Part shown: positions 8,382-17,257 of the stretch, piece after piece
How positions within the stretch are numbered: position 1 is the first letter of the stretch
Layout: each line of letters begins with the position of its first letter
NCBI GenBank assembly: GCA_036844945.1
Contig: DAIUEV010000002.1
Coordinates: 1 to 64,000 of the forward strand
DNA: 64,000 nt
Reading direction: 5' to 3'
From: Palsa-461 sp036844945
GTDB lineage: Bacteria > Actinomycetota > Acidimicrobiia > Acidimicrobiales > RAAP-2
Notes under the pieces: model-generated
Databases searched by the model: none
What the model was told of the DNA's origin: nothing
Seen by the model: only the letters and a program-made list of their open reading frames with translations
Made by a program: the position numbers and the translations under genes

Positions 8382-9437
8382 TCAGGTGACTCCGGCCCGC
8401 CGCCGCCCGATCACGGTCGACACCACGACCGCGATGAACAGCGCGGCGCCGCTGAAGACCTGGCTGATCCACGACTGCACACCGGCGATGGCGAGCCCCG
8501 ACACGCTGAAGCCGATGAAGTAGACGGCCAGCATCGCCCCGAGCACGTTGAACCGGCCGGGCCGGATCGAGGTGGCCCCGAGGTAGGCGGCCGCGAGCGC
8601 CGAGAGGGTGTCGGTCACGTTCCCGGCCTCGGGGCTGGCGCTGCCGTTCTTGGCCACGAGCAGGACGCCCGCCACCCCGGCCAGCGCCCCGGCGAGCACG
8701 AAGGCCGAGAGCTTGAGCCGGGGGACCCGCAGGCCGACGAGGCGCGCCGCGCGCGTGTTGGACCCGACGCTCGTGAGGTATCGGCCGTAGGGGGTGTGTT
8801 CGAGCACGTAGTAGACGATCGCCGCCACCCCGAAGAGCAGATACACGGTGTCGGGGATCCCGAGGAAGTTGTCGGAGCCGAAGCTGATGAGCGAGTTGGA
8901 GATCCCGTTGTTGATCGACTGGCTCCCGGTGTACCACTCGACCACGCCGAGCAGGATCGCCGAGGTGCCGAGCGTCACGATCAGGGAGTTGACCCCGATG
9001 CGGGCCACGGTGTTTCCGTTGCCCAGGCCGACCAGGGCCCCGAACGCGATGGCGAGCACGATCGCGAAGACGAGGGGCACATGGAACCGGGACATGGCGG
9101 TGGCACACACGATCTGGGTGAACCCGGCGTTGGACCCGACGGAGAAGTCGAACTCGCCGCAGACGAGCGGGATCAGCGACGCGAGCGCCAGCATCCCCAC
9201 GTAGACGTAGTCGAATCCGACCTCCTGGAAGTTGGCCGACGACGCGAAGATGCTGCCGGTCTTCGGCCAGACGCTGAAGAAGACGAGCACGAGGATGAGG
9301 AGCGCCGGAAGGGCGAACCGCTCGACGTTGAAGAGCAGCATGGACTGCATGCCCGACCGTGCGTCGGTCGGCGACGCGTCGGCCGAGTGCGCCGGCAATG
9401 GCGCCTCGGTCGTCGGCTCGGTCTGGTCCACGCTCAT
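8382..9437 (-). CDS. CUT2-family ABC importer permease (RbsC-like)
   Basis: 351 residues, polytopic, BPD_transp_2 fold. Conserved parts include LCGEFDFSVGSNAG (the family's DLSVGS loop), GNGNTVARIGVNSLIVTLGTSAIL and GSNTRAARLVGLRVPRLKLSAFVLAGALAGVAG, the cytoplasmic coupling region. The N-terminal 40 residues are polar and cytoplasmic. It starts one base after the stop of the ATPase gene, so translation is likely coupled. With the ATPase and the binding protein it forms a complete three-gene importer of ribose/xylose type; the substrate may be a sugar or another small polyol or nucleoside. Confidence 0.9.
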   Translation of the reverse strand: MSVDQTEPTTEAPLPAHSADASPTDARSGMQSMLLFNVERFALPALLILVLVFFSVWPKTGSIFASSANFQEVGFDYVYVGMLALASLIPLVCGEFDFSVGSNAGFTQIVCATAMSRFHVPLVFAIVLAIAFGALVGLGNGNTVARIGVNSLIVTLGTSAILLGVVEWYTGSQSINNGISNSLISFGSDNFLGIPDTVYLLFGVAAIVYYVLEHTPYGRYLTSVGSNTRAARLVGLRVPRLKLSAFVLAGALAGVAGVLLVAKNGSASPEAGNVTDTLSALAAAYLGATSIRPGRFNVLGAMLAVYFIGFSVSGLAIAGVQSWISQVFSGAALFIAVVVSTVIGRRRAGVT

Positions 9438-9438
9438 G

Positions 9439-11064
9439 TCAGCTGGCCTCCCTCTCGGTGACCGGTTCCCCCGCCGAGGAGAGCACCAGCTCGGTGACCC
9501 GGGACGGATCGATGTCGGGGCCCCGGATCTCGGCGGTGATCCGTCCCTGGGACAGGACGATGACCCGGTCCGACACCCGGGCCAGCTCCTCGAGGTCGGC
9601 GGTCACGACGATCACCGAGGTCCCGGTGGCGACCGCCTCCCGCACCAGCCGGTAGATCTCCGCCCGAGCGGCGACGTCGACTCCGTGGGTCGGCTCGTCG
9701 AGGAGGAGGAGCTTCGGGTGCCGCCGCAACCAGCGCGCCACGATCGCCTTCTGCTGGTTGCCGCCCGACAGGGTGGCGAAGGGCTGTCGCTCCGAGATCG
9801 CCTTGATCGAGAAGTCGACGATCGACTGCCGGGCGTCGGCCGCCTCGGCGCGCTCACGGAGCCGCAAGCCCCGCCAGTACTTGGACACCTGGGCGGCCGA
9901 GAGGTTCTCGAGCAGGCTCATGGTCACGAAGGCCGACTCGCTCCGGTCCTCGGGGACGAAGCCGAGCCCGGCGTCCATGGCGTCGTCGACGTTGGCGAAG
10001 CTGACCGAGCGGCCCTCCAGTTTCACGGTCCCGTGGTGGCCCGGGTGCAGGCCGAAGAGCGTCGTCAGGATCGAGGTCCGCCCCGCCCCGACGAGCCCGG
10101 CGATGCCGAGCACCTCCCCCTTGCGCAACCCGAAGCTGACCCCCTTGAGCGGGCCGCCGGCGAGATCGGTCACCTCGAGCACGAGGTCCTTCTCGTCGAG
10201 CTCGCCCGAGGAGACGGCCGTGTGGTCGAGGGCGCGGCCGACGATGAGCTCGACCAGCCGGTCCTTGGAGATCTCCGACGCCTCGAGCGAAGCGGCCACC
10301 CGGCCGTCCCGGAGCACCGTGACCCGGTCGGCGATCCGGGGGACCTCGTCGAGTCGGTGGGTCACAAAGACGATGGTCTGGCCGGCCCCGGCGTAGCGCT
10401 TCAGCGCGTCGAGCAGCAGGTCCACCTCGACGGCCGGCAGGGACACCGTCGGCTCGTCGAGGATGAGGATGCCCTCGTGCGCGTCGGACTGGTCCTGGAG
10501 CGCCCTCGCGATGGCCACCATCGTCCGGTCGGACGGGCGCAGGTCCCAGAGCATCCGCCGCGGGTCGACGTCGACCCCGAAGCGCTCGAGCACGGCTCGG
10601 GAGTGGCGCCGCAACGCCCGCCAGCGGATCGCCCGGGTGGCCGCGTTGACCGGGAACCCCCGGCCGATGGCCAGGTTCTCGGCCACCGACAGGGCGGGGA
10701 AGATCGCGAGGTCCTGGTGGACGAAGTGCAGCCCCGAAGCGCGGGCCCATTCGGGGGAGGTCCGCTCAGCGTCGATGGTCGCGTCGCCCACCGCGATCGT
10801 CCCGCCCGGATCGGCCCGATAGACCCCGGCGAGGATCTTGATGAGGGTGGACTTCCCCGACCCGTTGCCGCCGAGCAGGCAGTGGATCGTGCCCGAATCG
10901 ACGTCGACCGAGACGTCGTCGAGCGCTTTGGTCCCCGGGAACGTCTCGGAGACGTGCGAGACGGAGAGGGCGGCCGACCGCGAGCCGGCCGACCGGCCGG
11001 AGTCCCCGGCGAGGGAAGCGGAACCGCTTCCGCTCGCGCCGGGGTCCTCCATCGGGCCGGACAT
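9439..11064 (-). CDS. CUT2-family ABC importer ATPase, two ABC domains (RbsA-like)
   Basis: 541 residues with two nucleotide-binding domains in one chain. Domain 1 has Walker A GGNGSGKST and Walker B ILILDEPTVSLP, but its signature region reads LRPSDRTMVAIARAL rather than LSGGQ. Domain 2 has the family's degenerate Walker A (GLVGAGRTS), the signature LSGGNQQK and LLLLDEPTHGVD. Such asymmetry is normal in CUT2 ATPases, although the domain-1 signature is quite divergent. A serine/glycine-rich N-terminal tail of about 30 residues is not conserved, so the real start could be the second ATG four codons in. The gene lies 37 bases after the binding-protein gene. Confidence 0.9.
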   Translation of the reverse strand: MSGPMEDPGASGSGSASLAGDSGRSAGSRSAALSVSHVSETFPGTKALDDVSVDVDSGTIHCLLGGNGSGKSTLIKILAGVYRADPGGTIAVGDATIDAERTSPEWARASGLHFVHQDLAIFPALSVAENLAIGRGFPVNAATRAIRWRALRRHSRAVLERFGVDVDPRRMLWDLRPSDRTMVAIARALQDQSDAHEGILILDEPTVSLPAVEVDLLLDALKRYAGAGQTIVFVTHRLDEVPRIADRVTVLRDGRVAASLEASEISKDRLVELIVGRALDHTAVSSGELDEKDLVLEVTDLAGGPLKGVSFGLRKGEVLGIAGLVGAGRTSILTTLFGLHPGHHGTVKLEGRSVSFANVDDAMDAGLGFVPEDRSESAFVTMSLLENLSAAQVSKYWRGLRLRERAEAADARQSIVDFSIKAISERQPFATLSGGNQQKAIVARWLRRHPKLLLLDEPTHGVDVAARAEIYRLVREAVATGTSVIVVTADLEELARVSDRVIVLSQGRITAEIRGPDIDPSRVTELVLSSAGEPVTEREAS

Positions 11065-11101
11065 TACCGTTCCTCGCCCCCGGAAACCCGAGGGAGGTGC
11101 C

Positions 11102-12292
11102 CTACTTCTTCACCCCCCAGGCCTTCTCGAATGCGGCGATGTAGTTCTCCTTCGGCACGAGGTTGTCGCTCGCCGGCAGGTTGTGCGTCGCGTCGACAAG
11201 CTCCCAGCCGATGCCCGATGTGTAGACCGGCTTGTGAGTGAAGACGCTGTTCATCGCGTCGATGGTCGCCCATCCGACCCACTGGGAGCTGATGGCCATC
11301 GCGGCGGTGACGGTGCCGGCGGTGATGTCGGCCAGCTCCGGCTGGAAGCCCTCGCCGCCCATCACCGAGTACTTGCCCTTGGGGTAGGCGCTGATCGCCG
11401 GCACCACGCCCAGGATGGTGGCGTAGGTGTAGGGGCTCTTGATCCAGTTGATGTCGGGGTGCTGGAGCAGCGCCGCCTGGATCTCCTGCTGGAGCTTGGC
11501 GCCGAGGTCCGCCGCCAGGAAGTTGACGGTGTCCACGACCTGGGACCCGCCCGAGTGGGCGATCTGGTCGTCGAAGCCGGCCCCGGTGTACTTGAGCACC
11601 GTGTACTCGAGGTCGTTCAGCACGAGGATCCGGGCCTTGTTGTGGGACGCCGCGATGATGTAGTCGGCCTGGCCCCGCCCGTAGGACTCGGCGAAGTACC
11701 CGAGCTGCTTGTCGGGCAGGTTGTTGAAGTTCACGACCCCGCTGAAGAGCGGTGCCCCGGCGGCCTCGGTCGGGTCGTTGCAGTCGTACGCGTAGAGCGG
11801 GATCACCACGATGTGGTGCGCCTTGGCCTGCTGCAGCGGACCGCGGACCTGGTCGCAGTCGATGCCGTCGAGGACGATGCCCTGGGCCCCCAACGCGATG
11901 GCCTGGCTGACGAGGCCCCCGTAGGTCGAGGGCTGCAGCTTGCCGTCGAGGATCGTGGATCGCCATCCGATCGCCTTGGCCGCGGCGGCTGCTGCGTCGA
12001 CCGGGACGGAGCTCGATATTGAGGCTTGCCCGGCGCTGATGATCACGACGAACTTGTTCTTGGCGGCGGGCCGGGACGTCGGGTTCACCTTGGTGCTGGT
12101 GCCGGCGTAGAGCTTCGGCAGCTCGGCCTTCGCGGCCTTATAGCCGTACTTGTAGCCGAAGGGGTTCGCCAACGGGACACTCGAAGAGCCCGATGCGGTC
12201 GCGACGGTGGCGAAGCTCAACGCCACCGTGGCCGCCGCTGCGACCGACAGCAATTTCGGCCACCGCGCGCCGGTTCGGAACATTCTCTGCAT
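11102..12292 (-). CDS. Periplasmic-binding-type substrate-binding protein of the CUT2 importer
   Basis: 396 residues. The N-terminus has basic residues, a hydrophobic stretch (LLSVAAAATVALSFATVA) and a likely signal peptidase I site near TASGS; no lipobox cysteine is seen, so it would be exported rather than lipid-anchored. The body resembles Peripla_BP_4 proteins: KFVVIISAGQ, ALGAQGIVLDGIDCD, NKARILVLNDLEY and the late VGWATIDAMNSVF segment. The first gene of the importer operon, preceded by a 164-base intergenic stretch that should hold the promoter. Two cysteines (in GIDCD and YDCND) may form a disulfide. The ligand cannot be read from sequence. Confidence 0.85.
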   Translation of the reverse strand: MQRMFRTGARWPKLLSVAAAATVALSFATVATASGSSSVPLANPFGYKYGYKAAKAELPKLYAGTSTKVNPTSRPAAKNKFVVIISAGQASISSSVPVDAAAAAAKAIGWRSTILDGKLQPSTYGGLVSQAIALGAQGIVLDGIDCDQVRGPLQQAKAHHIVVIPLYAYDCNDPTEAAGAPLFSGVVNFNNLPDKQLGYFAESYGRGQADYIIAASHNKARILVLNDLEYTVLKYTGAGFDDQIAHSGGSQVVDTVNFLAADLGAKLQQEIQAALLQHPDINWIKSPYTYATILGVVPAISAYPKGKYSVMGGEGFQPELADITAGTVTAAMAISSQWVGWATIDAMNSVFTHKPVYTSGIGWELVDATHNLPASDNLVPKENYIAAFEKAWGVKK

Positions 12293-12400
12293 GCAACCTC
12301 CCTCGTGGATGACCGGTCCCGCTCAACCCCCCAGGCCGGCATCGAGTTGCCCACTGTGACCGGGAGCCAACGATGGTGTGACGACCCGGACCGACATTCG

Positions 12401-12408
12401 TAACGTTA
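12401..12408. promoter_or_regulatory. Possible LacI-type operator core upstream of the CUT2 importer
   Basis: The 8-bp palindrome TAACGTTA lies about 110 bases upstream of the binding-protein start. Operators of LacI-family regulators commonly centre on AACGTT. No LacI gene is encoded in this window, and the match is short, so this is only a hint. Confidence 0.25.
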
Positions 12409-12456
12409 TCGCCGGGAAAAATCGTTCGCGGGGCACCGGAAGGGCCGGAAGGACCC

Positions 12457-13242
12457 TCAGAACGCGGTCATCCCCCCGTCGGCGGCGAGCACAGCCCCGG
12501 TCACGCCACTGGCCTGAGGCCCGCAGAGCCAGGCGATGAGGGCGGCCGGCTCCTCGGGTTCGAGCAGCCGTTCGAGCAGCTGGTGCCCGTCGAAGTCCTC
12601 GACCGAGTCGAGTCCGTAGATCCGGGCCGACGCCTCGAGGATGGGGGTGCGGGTGGATCCGGGACACACGGCGTTGGCGGTCACCCCGGTGCCGGCGAGG
12701 TCGGCGGCGAGCGCCCGGACCAGCCCGATCACGGCGTGCTTGGAGGCGACGTAGGCCCCGAGGCGCCGGAGGCCGAGGAGCCCGGCGGCCGAGGCGACCG
12801 CGACGAAGCGACCCTGGCGGGGCGGCGCAGCGGCGAGGAGCGAAGGCACTGCGGCGCGGGCGAGCCGTCGCACCCCGGTCAGGTTGACGTCGAAAAGGGC
12901 GCGCCACTGGTCGTCGTCGGCCTCCCACACCGGCGGCCCGCCCGCCACGACGCCGGCGGCCGCCACCGCGGCGTCGAGCCCGCCGAACCGGTCCCGGGCG
13001 AGCGCGACCGCGGTGTCCATGTCCTCCTGGCTGCGGACGTCGCCCACGAGGGTCGCCACCGCGTCGCCATGCCGGGCGGCCAGACCGTCGAGGTCGGCTT
13101 GCGCGGCCAGCGGGTAGGGCACCTGCGGGTCGTCGGCGCACACGTCGACGGCGACGACCGACCAGCCGTCCCCGACGAGGAGGTCGACGGTGGCGGCGCC
13201 GATCCCACGGGCCGCCCCGGTGACGACCGCGGTCGGACTCAC
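12457..13242 (-). CDS. Mycofactocin-coupled SDR oxidoreductase
   Basis: 261 residues from GTG 13242, which overlaps the mftE stop by four bases (GTGA). Classical SDR features: TGAARGIG cofactor loop, the catalytic Tyr-Lys pair in YVASK, and CPGSTRTP. After strand 2 it has an insertion, DVCADDPQVPYPLA, like that of the mycofactocin-dependent SDR family, in which NAD is thought to be held non-exchangeably and re-oxidised by mycofactocin. Co-transcription with mftABCE supports this. The likely role is oxidation of an alcohol or hydroxy compound with mycofactocin as electron acceptor; the actual substrate is unknown. The gene may be maturation-associated rather than catabolic. Confidence 0.8.
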   Translation of the reverse strand: MSPTAVVTGAARGIGAATVDLLVGDGWSVVAVDVCADDPQVPYPLAAQADLDGLAARHGDAVATLVGDVRSQEDMDTAVALARDRFGGLDAAVAAAGVVAGGPPVWEADDDQWRALFDVNLTGVRRLARAAVPSLLAAAPPRQGRFVAVASAAGLLGLRRLGAYVASKHAVIGLVRALAADLAGTGVTANAVCPGSTRTPILEASARIYGLDSVEDFDGHQLLERLLEPEEPAALIAWLCGPQASGVTGAVLAADGGMTAF

Positions 13243-13952
13243 CCTTCGGCCCCGGTCCGGGCGGGGCGGCGGACCTCCGCCCACCACGACTCGAGCGCAT
13301 CGGTGAGCTGGTCGGCCAGCATCGCGAGGAGCTGCCGACCCTCACCGATCGTGGCCAGGGTCGGGTCCCCGAGCACCCCGCTCGGGGAGACCGACCTCAC
13401 ACCCCCCTCGCGCAACTGTGGCCATAGCGTGTCGAGCGGCTCGGTGACCCCCTTGCGGAGCTCGCCCGTCCGGACCTCGTCGGGCGCGATCGCAAGCATC
13501 AGCGATGTCTCGGTTCGGCCCGCATGGGCGTCACCCCCATCCACCCGGGCGCCCCAGACGAAGACCCGGTCCCCCTCGGCCGCCGAGCGATCCCGGGCGG
13601 CTCGGATTCCCTCGGCGTTCCCGCCGTGGGCGCAGACCAGCACGACCGCCGCGCAACTGTCGCGGGCCGAGCGGACCAGCTCGACGAGGACGTCGGCGAG
13701 GACGTCGGTCCCGATCGACAGCGTGCCTGCGAACCCGGCGTGCTCACCGCTCGCGCCGTAGGCCAGCGCGGGCGCGGTCAGCACGAAGGGGAGGCCCGCG
13801 ATCTCGTCGACCAGCGCCGTGGCGATCTTCGTGTCGGTGTCGAGCGGGAGGTGAGGTCCGTGTTGCTCGAACGATCCGACTGGCACGACCATCAGGCAGT
13901 CGCCGGCCGTGGACGCCACCTCGGGCCAGGTCGGCGAGCCCCGATCAGCCAC
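13239..13952 (-). CDS. mftE: Mycofactocin creatininase-family peptidase MftE
   Basis: 237 residues from GTG 13952, overlapping the mftC stop by eight bases. Creatininase-fold metal-site residues are present: VPVGSFEQHGPHLPLDTD (Glu29, His31, Asp38/40), then HGGNAEG and a late Glu in GRTETSLML. In mycofactocin biosynthesis MftE removes the cross-linked Val-Tyr end from the MftA peptide. It lies between mftC and the coupled SDR, with both junctions overlapping, so the genes are translationally coupled. Confidence 0.92.
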   Translation of the reverse strand: MADRGSPTWPEVASTAGDCLMVVPVGSFEQHGPHLPLDTDTKIATALVDEIAGLPFVLTAPALAYGASGEHAGFAGTLSIGTDVLADVLVELVRSARDSCAAVVLVCAHGGNAEGIRAARDRSAAEGDRVFVWGARVDGGDAHAGRTETSLMLAIAPDEVRTGELRKGVTEPLDTLWPQLREGGVRSVSPSGVLGDPTLATIGEGRQLLAMLADQLTDALESWWAEVRRPARTGAEG

Positions 13953-15069
13953 GGGGAAGGAGGCGCACCGGCACCCGTCGCAGCGAGTGATCGGCGGCGG
14001 GGCGTGGCACCGGCGAGCCCGACGGGCCCGGATCGCCGTGGCCGAAGACGCACTCGGGATCGGGGCCGTCGAGCGGCATCCCGGTGAAGAACTTGGCCGC
14101 CATGCACCCCCCGCGGCAGGCGTCGTAGGAACCGCACGACGCGCACGCCCCGGCGCTCGTCGGCGAGCGAAGCGAGGTGAAGAGCTCCGAGGTGCGCCAC
14201 ACGCCCTGGAAGCCCCCGGGATCCCGCACGTTTCCGGCCAGGAACTCGTCGTGGATGACGAAGGGGCAGGCGTACACGTCCCCGACCGGATCGATGAGGC
14301 AGACCACCCGGCCGGCACCGCACAGGTTCAGCCCCTCGAGCGGCTCGCCGAGGGCAGAGAGGTGGAAGAAGGAGTCGCCGGTCAACACGTCCGGCCGGTC
14401 GCGCAGCCACTCGTAGAGATACCGCTGCTGGGCCGCGGTCGGGTGCAGGTCCGCCCACGAGTCGGCCCCGCGCCCCGACGGGCGCAGGCGGGTCACCCGC
14501 AGCTGGGCGCCGTAGTGGCGCGCGAGCGACTCGAGCGCGTCGAGCTGGACAACGTTGTCACGGGTCACCACCACGCTCAGCTTGAACGGGCCGAACCCGG
14601 CGCCGGCCAGGTGGTCCATGGCCCGCCGCGCGGCGGCGTAGCTCCCCCGGCCGCGGACCCCGTCGTTGACGGCGGCGGTGGATCCGTCCAGGCTGACCTG
14701 GACGTCGAGGTAGTCCATCGCCGCGAGCCGCTTCGCGCTGTCCGGGTCGATTCTGGTGCCGTTTGTCGAGAACTTGACCCCCACCCGGTGGTCGACGGCG
14801 TAGCCGACGATGTCGAAGAAGTCGGGGCGCAGCATCGGCTCGCCTCCGCCGATGTTCACGTAGAAGACCTGCATCGCGACCAGCTCGTCGATGACCGCCA
14901 TCGCCTCGAGGGTGCTCAGCTCGCGCGGGTCCCGCCGGCCGGACGAGCTCAGGCAGTGCACGCAGGCCAGGTTGCAGGCGTAAGTGAGCTCCCAGGTCAA
15001 GCAGATCGGCGCGTCGAGCCCGTGCGACAGCCGGTCCCGGAGCCCCGATCCAGTGGCGCTAGCGGACAT
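13945..15069 (-). CDS. mftC: Mycofactocin radical SAM maturase MftC
   Basis: 374 residues. The radical SAM cluster motif CNLACVHC (Cys32, Cys36, Cys39) follows the PICLTWELTYA lead-in typical of MftC, and a SPASM-type C-terminal region supplies further iron-sulfur cysteines (LNLCGAGRVVC, YACPF, CASCGSYDACRGGC, DPEC). MftC decarboxylates the C-terminal Tyr of MftA and then forms a Val-Tyr cross-link, using S-adenosylmethionine and the MftB chaperone. The ATG overlaps the mftB stop by 11 bases. After the last conserved cysteine there is a short Pro/Arg-rich tail. Confidence 0.95.
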   Translation of the reverse strand: MSASATGSGLRDRLSHGLDAPICLTWELTYACNLACVHCLSSSGRRDPRELSTLEAMAVIDELVAMQVFYVNIGGGEPMLRPDFFDIVGYAVDHRVGVKFSTNGTRIDPDSAKRLAAMDYLDVQVSLDGSTAAVNDGVRGRGSYAAARRAMDHLAGAGFGPFKLSVVVTRDNVVQLDALESLARHYGAQLRVTRLRPSGRGADSWADLHPTAAQQRYLYEWLRDRPDVLTGDSFFHLSALGEPLEGLNLCGAGRVVCLIDPVGDVYACPFVIHDEFLAGNVRDPGGFQGVWRTSELFTSLRSPTSAGACASCGSYDACRGGCMAAKFFTGMPLDGPDPECVFGHGDPGPSGSPVPRPAADHSLRRVPVRLLPRG

Positions 15070-15346
15070 CGATGACCTCGGAGGCGGCGAGTCGGGCGAG
15101 CGCCCGCTCGTAGGTGGGCCGCTTTGACGGTTCGACCGACGCGTCGATGGCGTCCGCGGCCGTCTCGAAACGTTCGAGCGACTGGACCAGCTGAACCAGC
15201 GCCGGCGACCGCAGGAAGATCAGGCGGCGGTTGCCGTAGTGGTACGCAAGCGCACCGAACGACTCATCCCGGAGCGCAACCTGGGGGTGCAACCGCCATG
15301 GACGACCGCTGTCGAACCCGGTCAGGGTGGGGGACCCCGCGCTCAC
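15059..15346 (-). CDS. mftB: Mycofactocin precursor-binding chaperone MftB
   Basis: 95 residues from GTG 15346, four bases after the mftA stop. The core PWRLHPQVALRDESFGALAYHYGNRRLIFL is characteristic of MftB, a PqqD-like RiPP recognition protein that presents MftA to MftC. A TTG at 15376 would add ten residues but would lie inside the functional 3' end of mftA, so the GTG was preferred. No clear ribosome-binding site precedes it; coupling to mftA translation is likely. Confidence 0.92.
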   Translation of the reverse strand: MSAGSPTLTGFDSGRPWRLHPQVALRDESFGALAYHYGNRRLIFLRSPALVQLVQSLERFETAADAIDASVEPSKRPTYERALARLAASEVIDVR

Positions 15347-15350
15347 CCGC

Positions 15351-15473
15351 TCAGTAGACCCCGCACATTCCGTCAATCGAGATCTCCTCGACCAACGTCT
15401 CGCCGTCGAAGTCGTCGGTCTCCTCGACGTCGGTCTCCTCGAGGTCAGTCCGGGCGTTCTCGATCGTGGTCAT
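15351..15473 (-). CDS. mftA: Mycofactocin precursor peptide MftA
   Basis: A 40-residue peptide ending IDGMCGVY, the invariant C-terminus of mycofactocin precursors; the last two residues, Val39 and Tyr40, become the redox cofactor core. The leader is acidic with an internal EETDVEETDD repeat, and VEEISIDGMCGVY matches the conserved stretch. The start is ATG with the strong AGGAGG eight bases upstream. It is short enough to be missed by automatic gene calling. It is the first gene of the mftA-B-C-E-SDR operon. Confidence 0.97.
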   Translation of the reverse strand: MTTIENARTDLEETDVEETDDFDGETLVEEISIDGMCGVY

Positions 15474-15899
15474 CAGCACCCTCCTGGCGGGCCCGCTCGG
15501 TCATCCATCACGCCGCGCCGAGCCGCGCGAGGAGCCTACTTCGGCCCCCCGCGGCTCCACCGCCGTCGGGTCGGCGGGCTCGGGCATGGCTGATCTCGGC
15601 GACCTGGCCCTTGCGAAGCGACACGCAGTCGGTTGAGAGCGGTCGAGGAGCTGACTTGGCCGGTCCCATCTGTGGCGGCGCGGTCGTTGTTCGGAGTGAA
15701 GAGCGGTTTGTCGTCGCGCGGGAGGCACGAACATCCACTCGCGTGGCCGTGACCGCGCCGAGGCACACGCGGGTTCGGATGCGACCCGGCGTCTCGGCGC
15801 GCTCCGAAACCTCTTCATGAACGTGAGGTCGGTTGCCCCTGGTTCCCTCACACCTCGCCCGGCAGGTCCGCACCTGGTGAACGGGAACTCAGGTGTGCT
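15474..15899. other. 426-base region without a convincing gene, upstream of mftA
   Basis: Several open frames run through this stretch on both strands, but their translations are arginine-rich, low-complexity and resemble nothing known. It probably holds the mftA promoter and the 3' end of the upstream amidohydrolase transcript. The TetR-family repressor MftR, which usually precedes mftA in other actinobacteria, is not encoded here. Confidence 0.6.
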
Positions 15900-17090
15900 T
15901 CACGCGTCGGGCGACTCGACCCCGTCCTCGGGTGGCGAAGGCACACTCGGGAAGAGCTCTTGGAAGGCACCGACGCGCACTCGACGGCTGACCACCGGGT
16001 CGACGTCGTCGAAGAGCTCATGCAGGGTCTTCTGGGTGTGGCCGAACGTGCCTTCGAAGTGCGGATAGTCGCTCCCCCAGCAGATGTTCTTCCATCCCAT
16101 GGCCCAGTTGGCGGCAGGGCCGCTCGCGTCATGCTGGAACGACGCGTACACCTGTTCGTAGAGGAAGGCGCTAGGAAGCTTGGAGAGCTTCGGCCGGACG
16201 CCGGCGCCGTGCTGGCGGTAGGCCTCGTCCATCCGGTCGGCCAGGAACGGGCCCCAGGTCGCCCCGCCCTCGGAAACGAGCACACGCAACTCAGGGTGCC
16301 GGTCGAGGGCACCGCAGGCGATCAGCTTCGTCACCGCGCGCTGGCCTCCATAGGAGGTCTCGACGTAGTTGAGGACCGCCCCACCCCGCCCCCGAAAGTA
16401 AACGTTTGTCCGCTGGGTCGGATCATGTGGCTCGGTGCCGATGTGGAACGCGATCACCATGCCGGTCTCGGCGAAAGTCGCCCATATGGGGTCCCACTCC
16501 TCGTCGTGCCAGTCCGGGCGACCGAAAGGCGGCCTGGTCGGAAGGAACCCGGCCTTGAATCCGTCTTGGTCGGCCCGCTTGATCTCGGCGACGGCATCGT
16601 CGACGTCGAGCAGCGGGACCGAGGCGGTGCAAATGAAGCGGGGAGAATTTCGCTGGAACCCGATGGCGAAGTCGTTCAACGCGCGGGTCCCCTCCTTCAC
16701 GACCTTGGGAGTCCGGATGTTGAAGGTCCAGATCCCGAGGGACGGATAGCACACCTCGCCCCAGACGCCCTCGTTGTTCAGGTCCTTGATGCGATGGGCC
16801 GGGTCGTTGGCCTCGAGCTCACGCTGCAGATACTCGTCGTCATCGGAATCCTCCGGGCGGGCGTTAATCGTGGGCCTGCGGGGCTCCTCTCCGGGTTTCG
16901 GCTGCGGAAGCTCCCGAATGAACTCCTGGCCGTCGATGTAGATGGTTTCGATCGTGCCCTCTTCGTTCCGGACACTGCGTGGCATCCGCTCCTTGATGTC
17001 GTCCGGCAACGAGTCGAAGAGGTCGGGGGGCTCGGTGATGTGCGAGTCCCCCGAGTTCGCCCACAGTTTGATCTCGGTGGTGGTGGCCAT
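15900..17090 (-). CDS. Amidohydrolase-2 family metal-dependent hydrolase
   Basis: 396 residues from ATG 17090, chosen because GGGAGG sits seven bases upstream; an in-frame GTG at 17126 would add 12 acidic residues. Features match PF04909 (ACMSD-like TIM barrel): NSGDSHITEPPDLF near the start, GVCYPS-like VCYPSLGIW, the histidine in VIAFHIGTEPHD, SEGGATWGPFLADRMDE, and CWGSDYPHFEGTFGHT with the metal-binding Asp and His. The first metal pair is DSH rather than the HxH of many relatives, as in a large actinobacterial subfamily. A homologue is encoded at 35612-36883. It lies inside the mycofactocin region but is not a known member of that pathway. The substrate is unknown. Confidence 0.8.
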   Translation of the reverse strand: MATTTEIKLWANSGDSHITEPPDLFDSLPDDIKERMPRSVRNEEGTIETIYIDGQEFIRELPQPKPGEEPRRPTINARPEDSDDDEYLQRELEANDPAHRIKDLNNEGVWGEVCYPSLGIWTFNIRTPKVVKEGTRALNDFAIGFQRNSPRFICTASVPLLDVDDAVAEIKRADQDGFKAGFLPTRPPFGRPDWHDEEWDPIWATFAETGMVIAFHIGTEPHDPTQRTNVYFRGRGGAVLNYVETSYGGQRAVTKLIACGALDRHPELRVLVSEGGATWGPFLADRMDEAYRQHGAGVRPKLSKLPSAFLYEQVYASFQHDASGPAANWAMGWKNICWGSDYPHFEGTFGHTQKTLHELFDDVDPVVSRRVRVGAFQELFPSVPSPPEDGVESPDA

Positions 17091-17159
17091 TCGGTCCTCC
17101 CGGGCGTCGGACTCCTCGTCGTCCACTGAAAGTACCGTTTCTCAGCCTGGTCCGGACCA

Positions 17160-17174
17160 CTTTCGGGTCGAAAG
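17160..17174. promoter_or_regulatory. Inverted repeat upstream of the amidohydrolase
   Basis: The perfect repeat CTTTCG-GGT-CGAAAG lies about 70 bases upstream of the amidohydrolase start at 17090, in a 167-base intergenic stretch. It may be a regulator-binding site; no cognate regulator is evident. Confidence 0.35.
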
Positions 17175-17257
17175 AACAGCCCAATCCAGGGGTGGGGCGG
17201 AACCGGGCCATCCGGCTGGGAGAAGAGCTGTGGACCCTTCTGGTTGCGATCGACCCA

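Noticed and set aside
15346..15376. TTG at 15376 as the mftB start
   Set aside because: It falls inside the conserved IDGMCGVY codons of mftA; the GTG at 15346 follows directly after the mftA stop.
15474..15899. Small genes or a regulator between mftA and the amidohydrolase
   Set aside because: All frames here have random Arg/Pro-rich translations and no start context; no MftR-like sequence is found.
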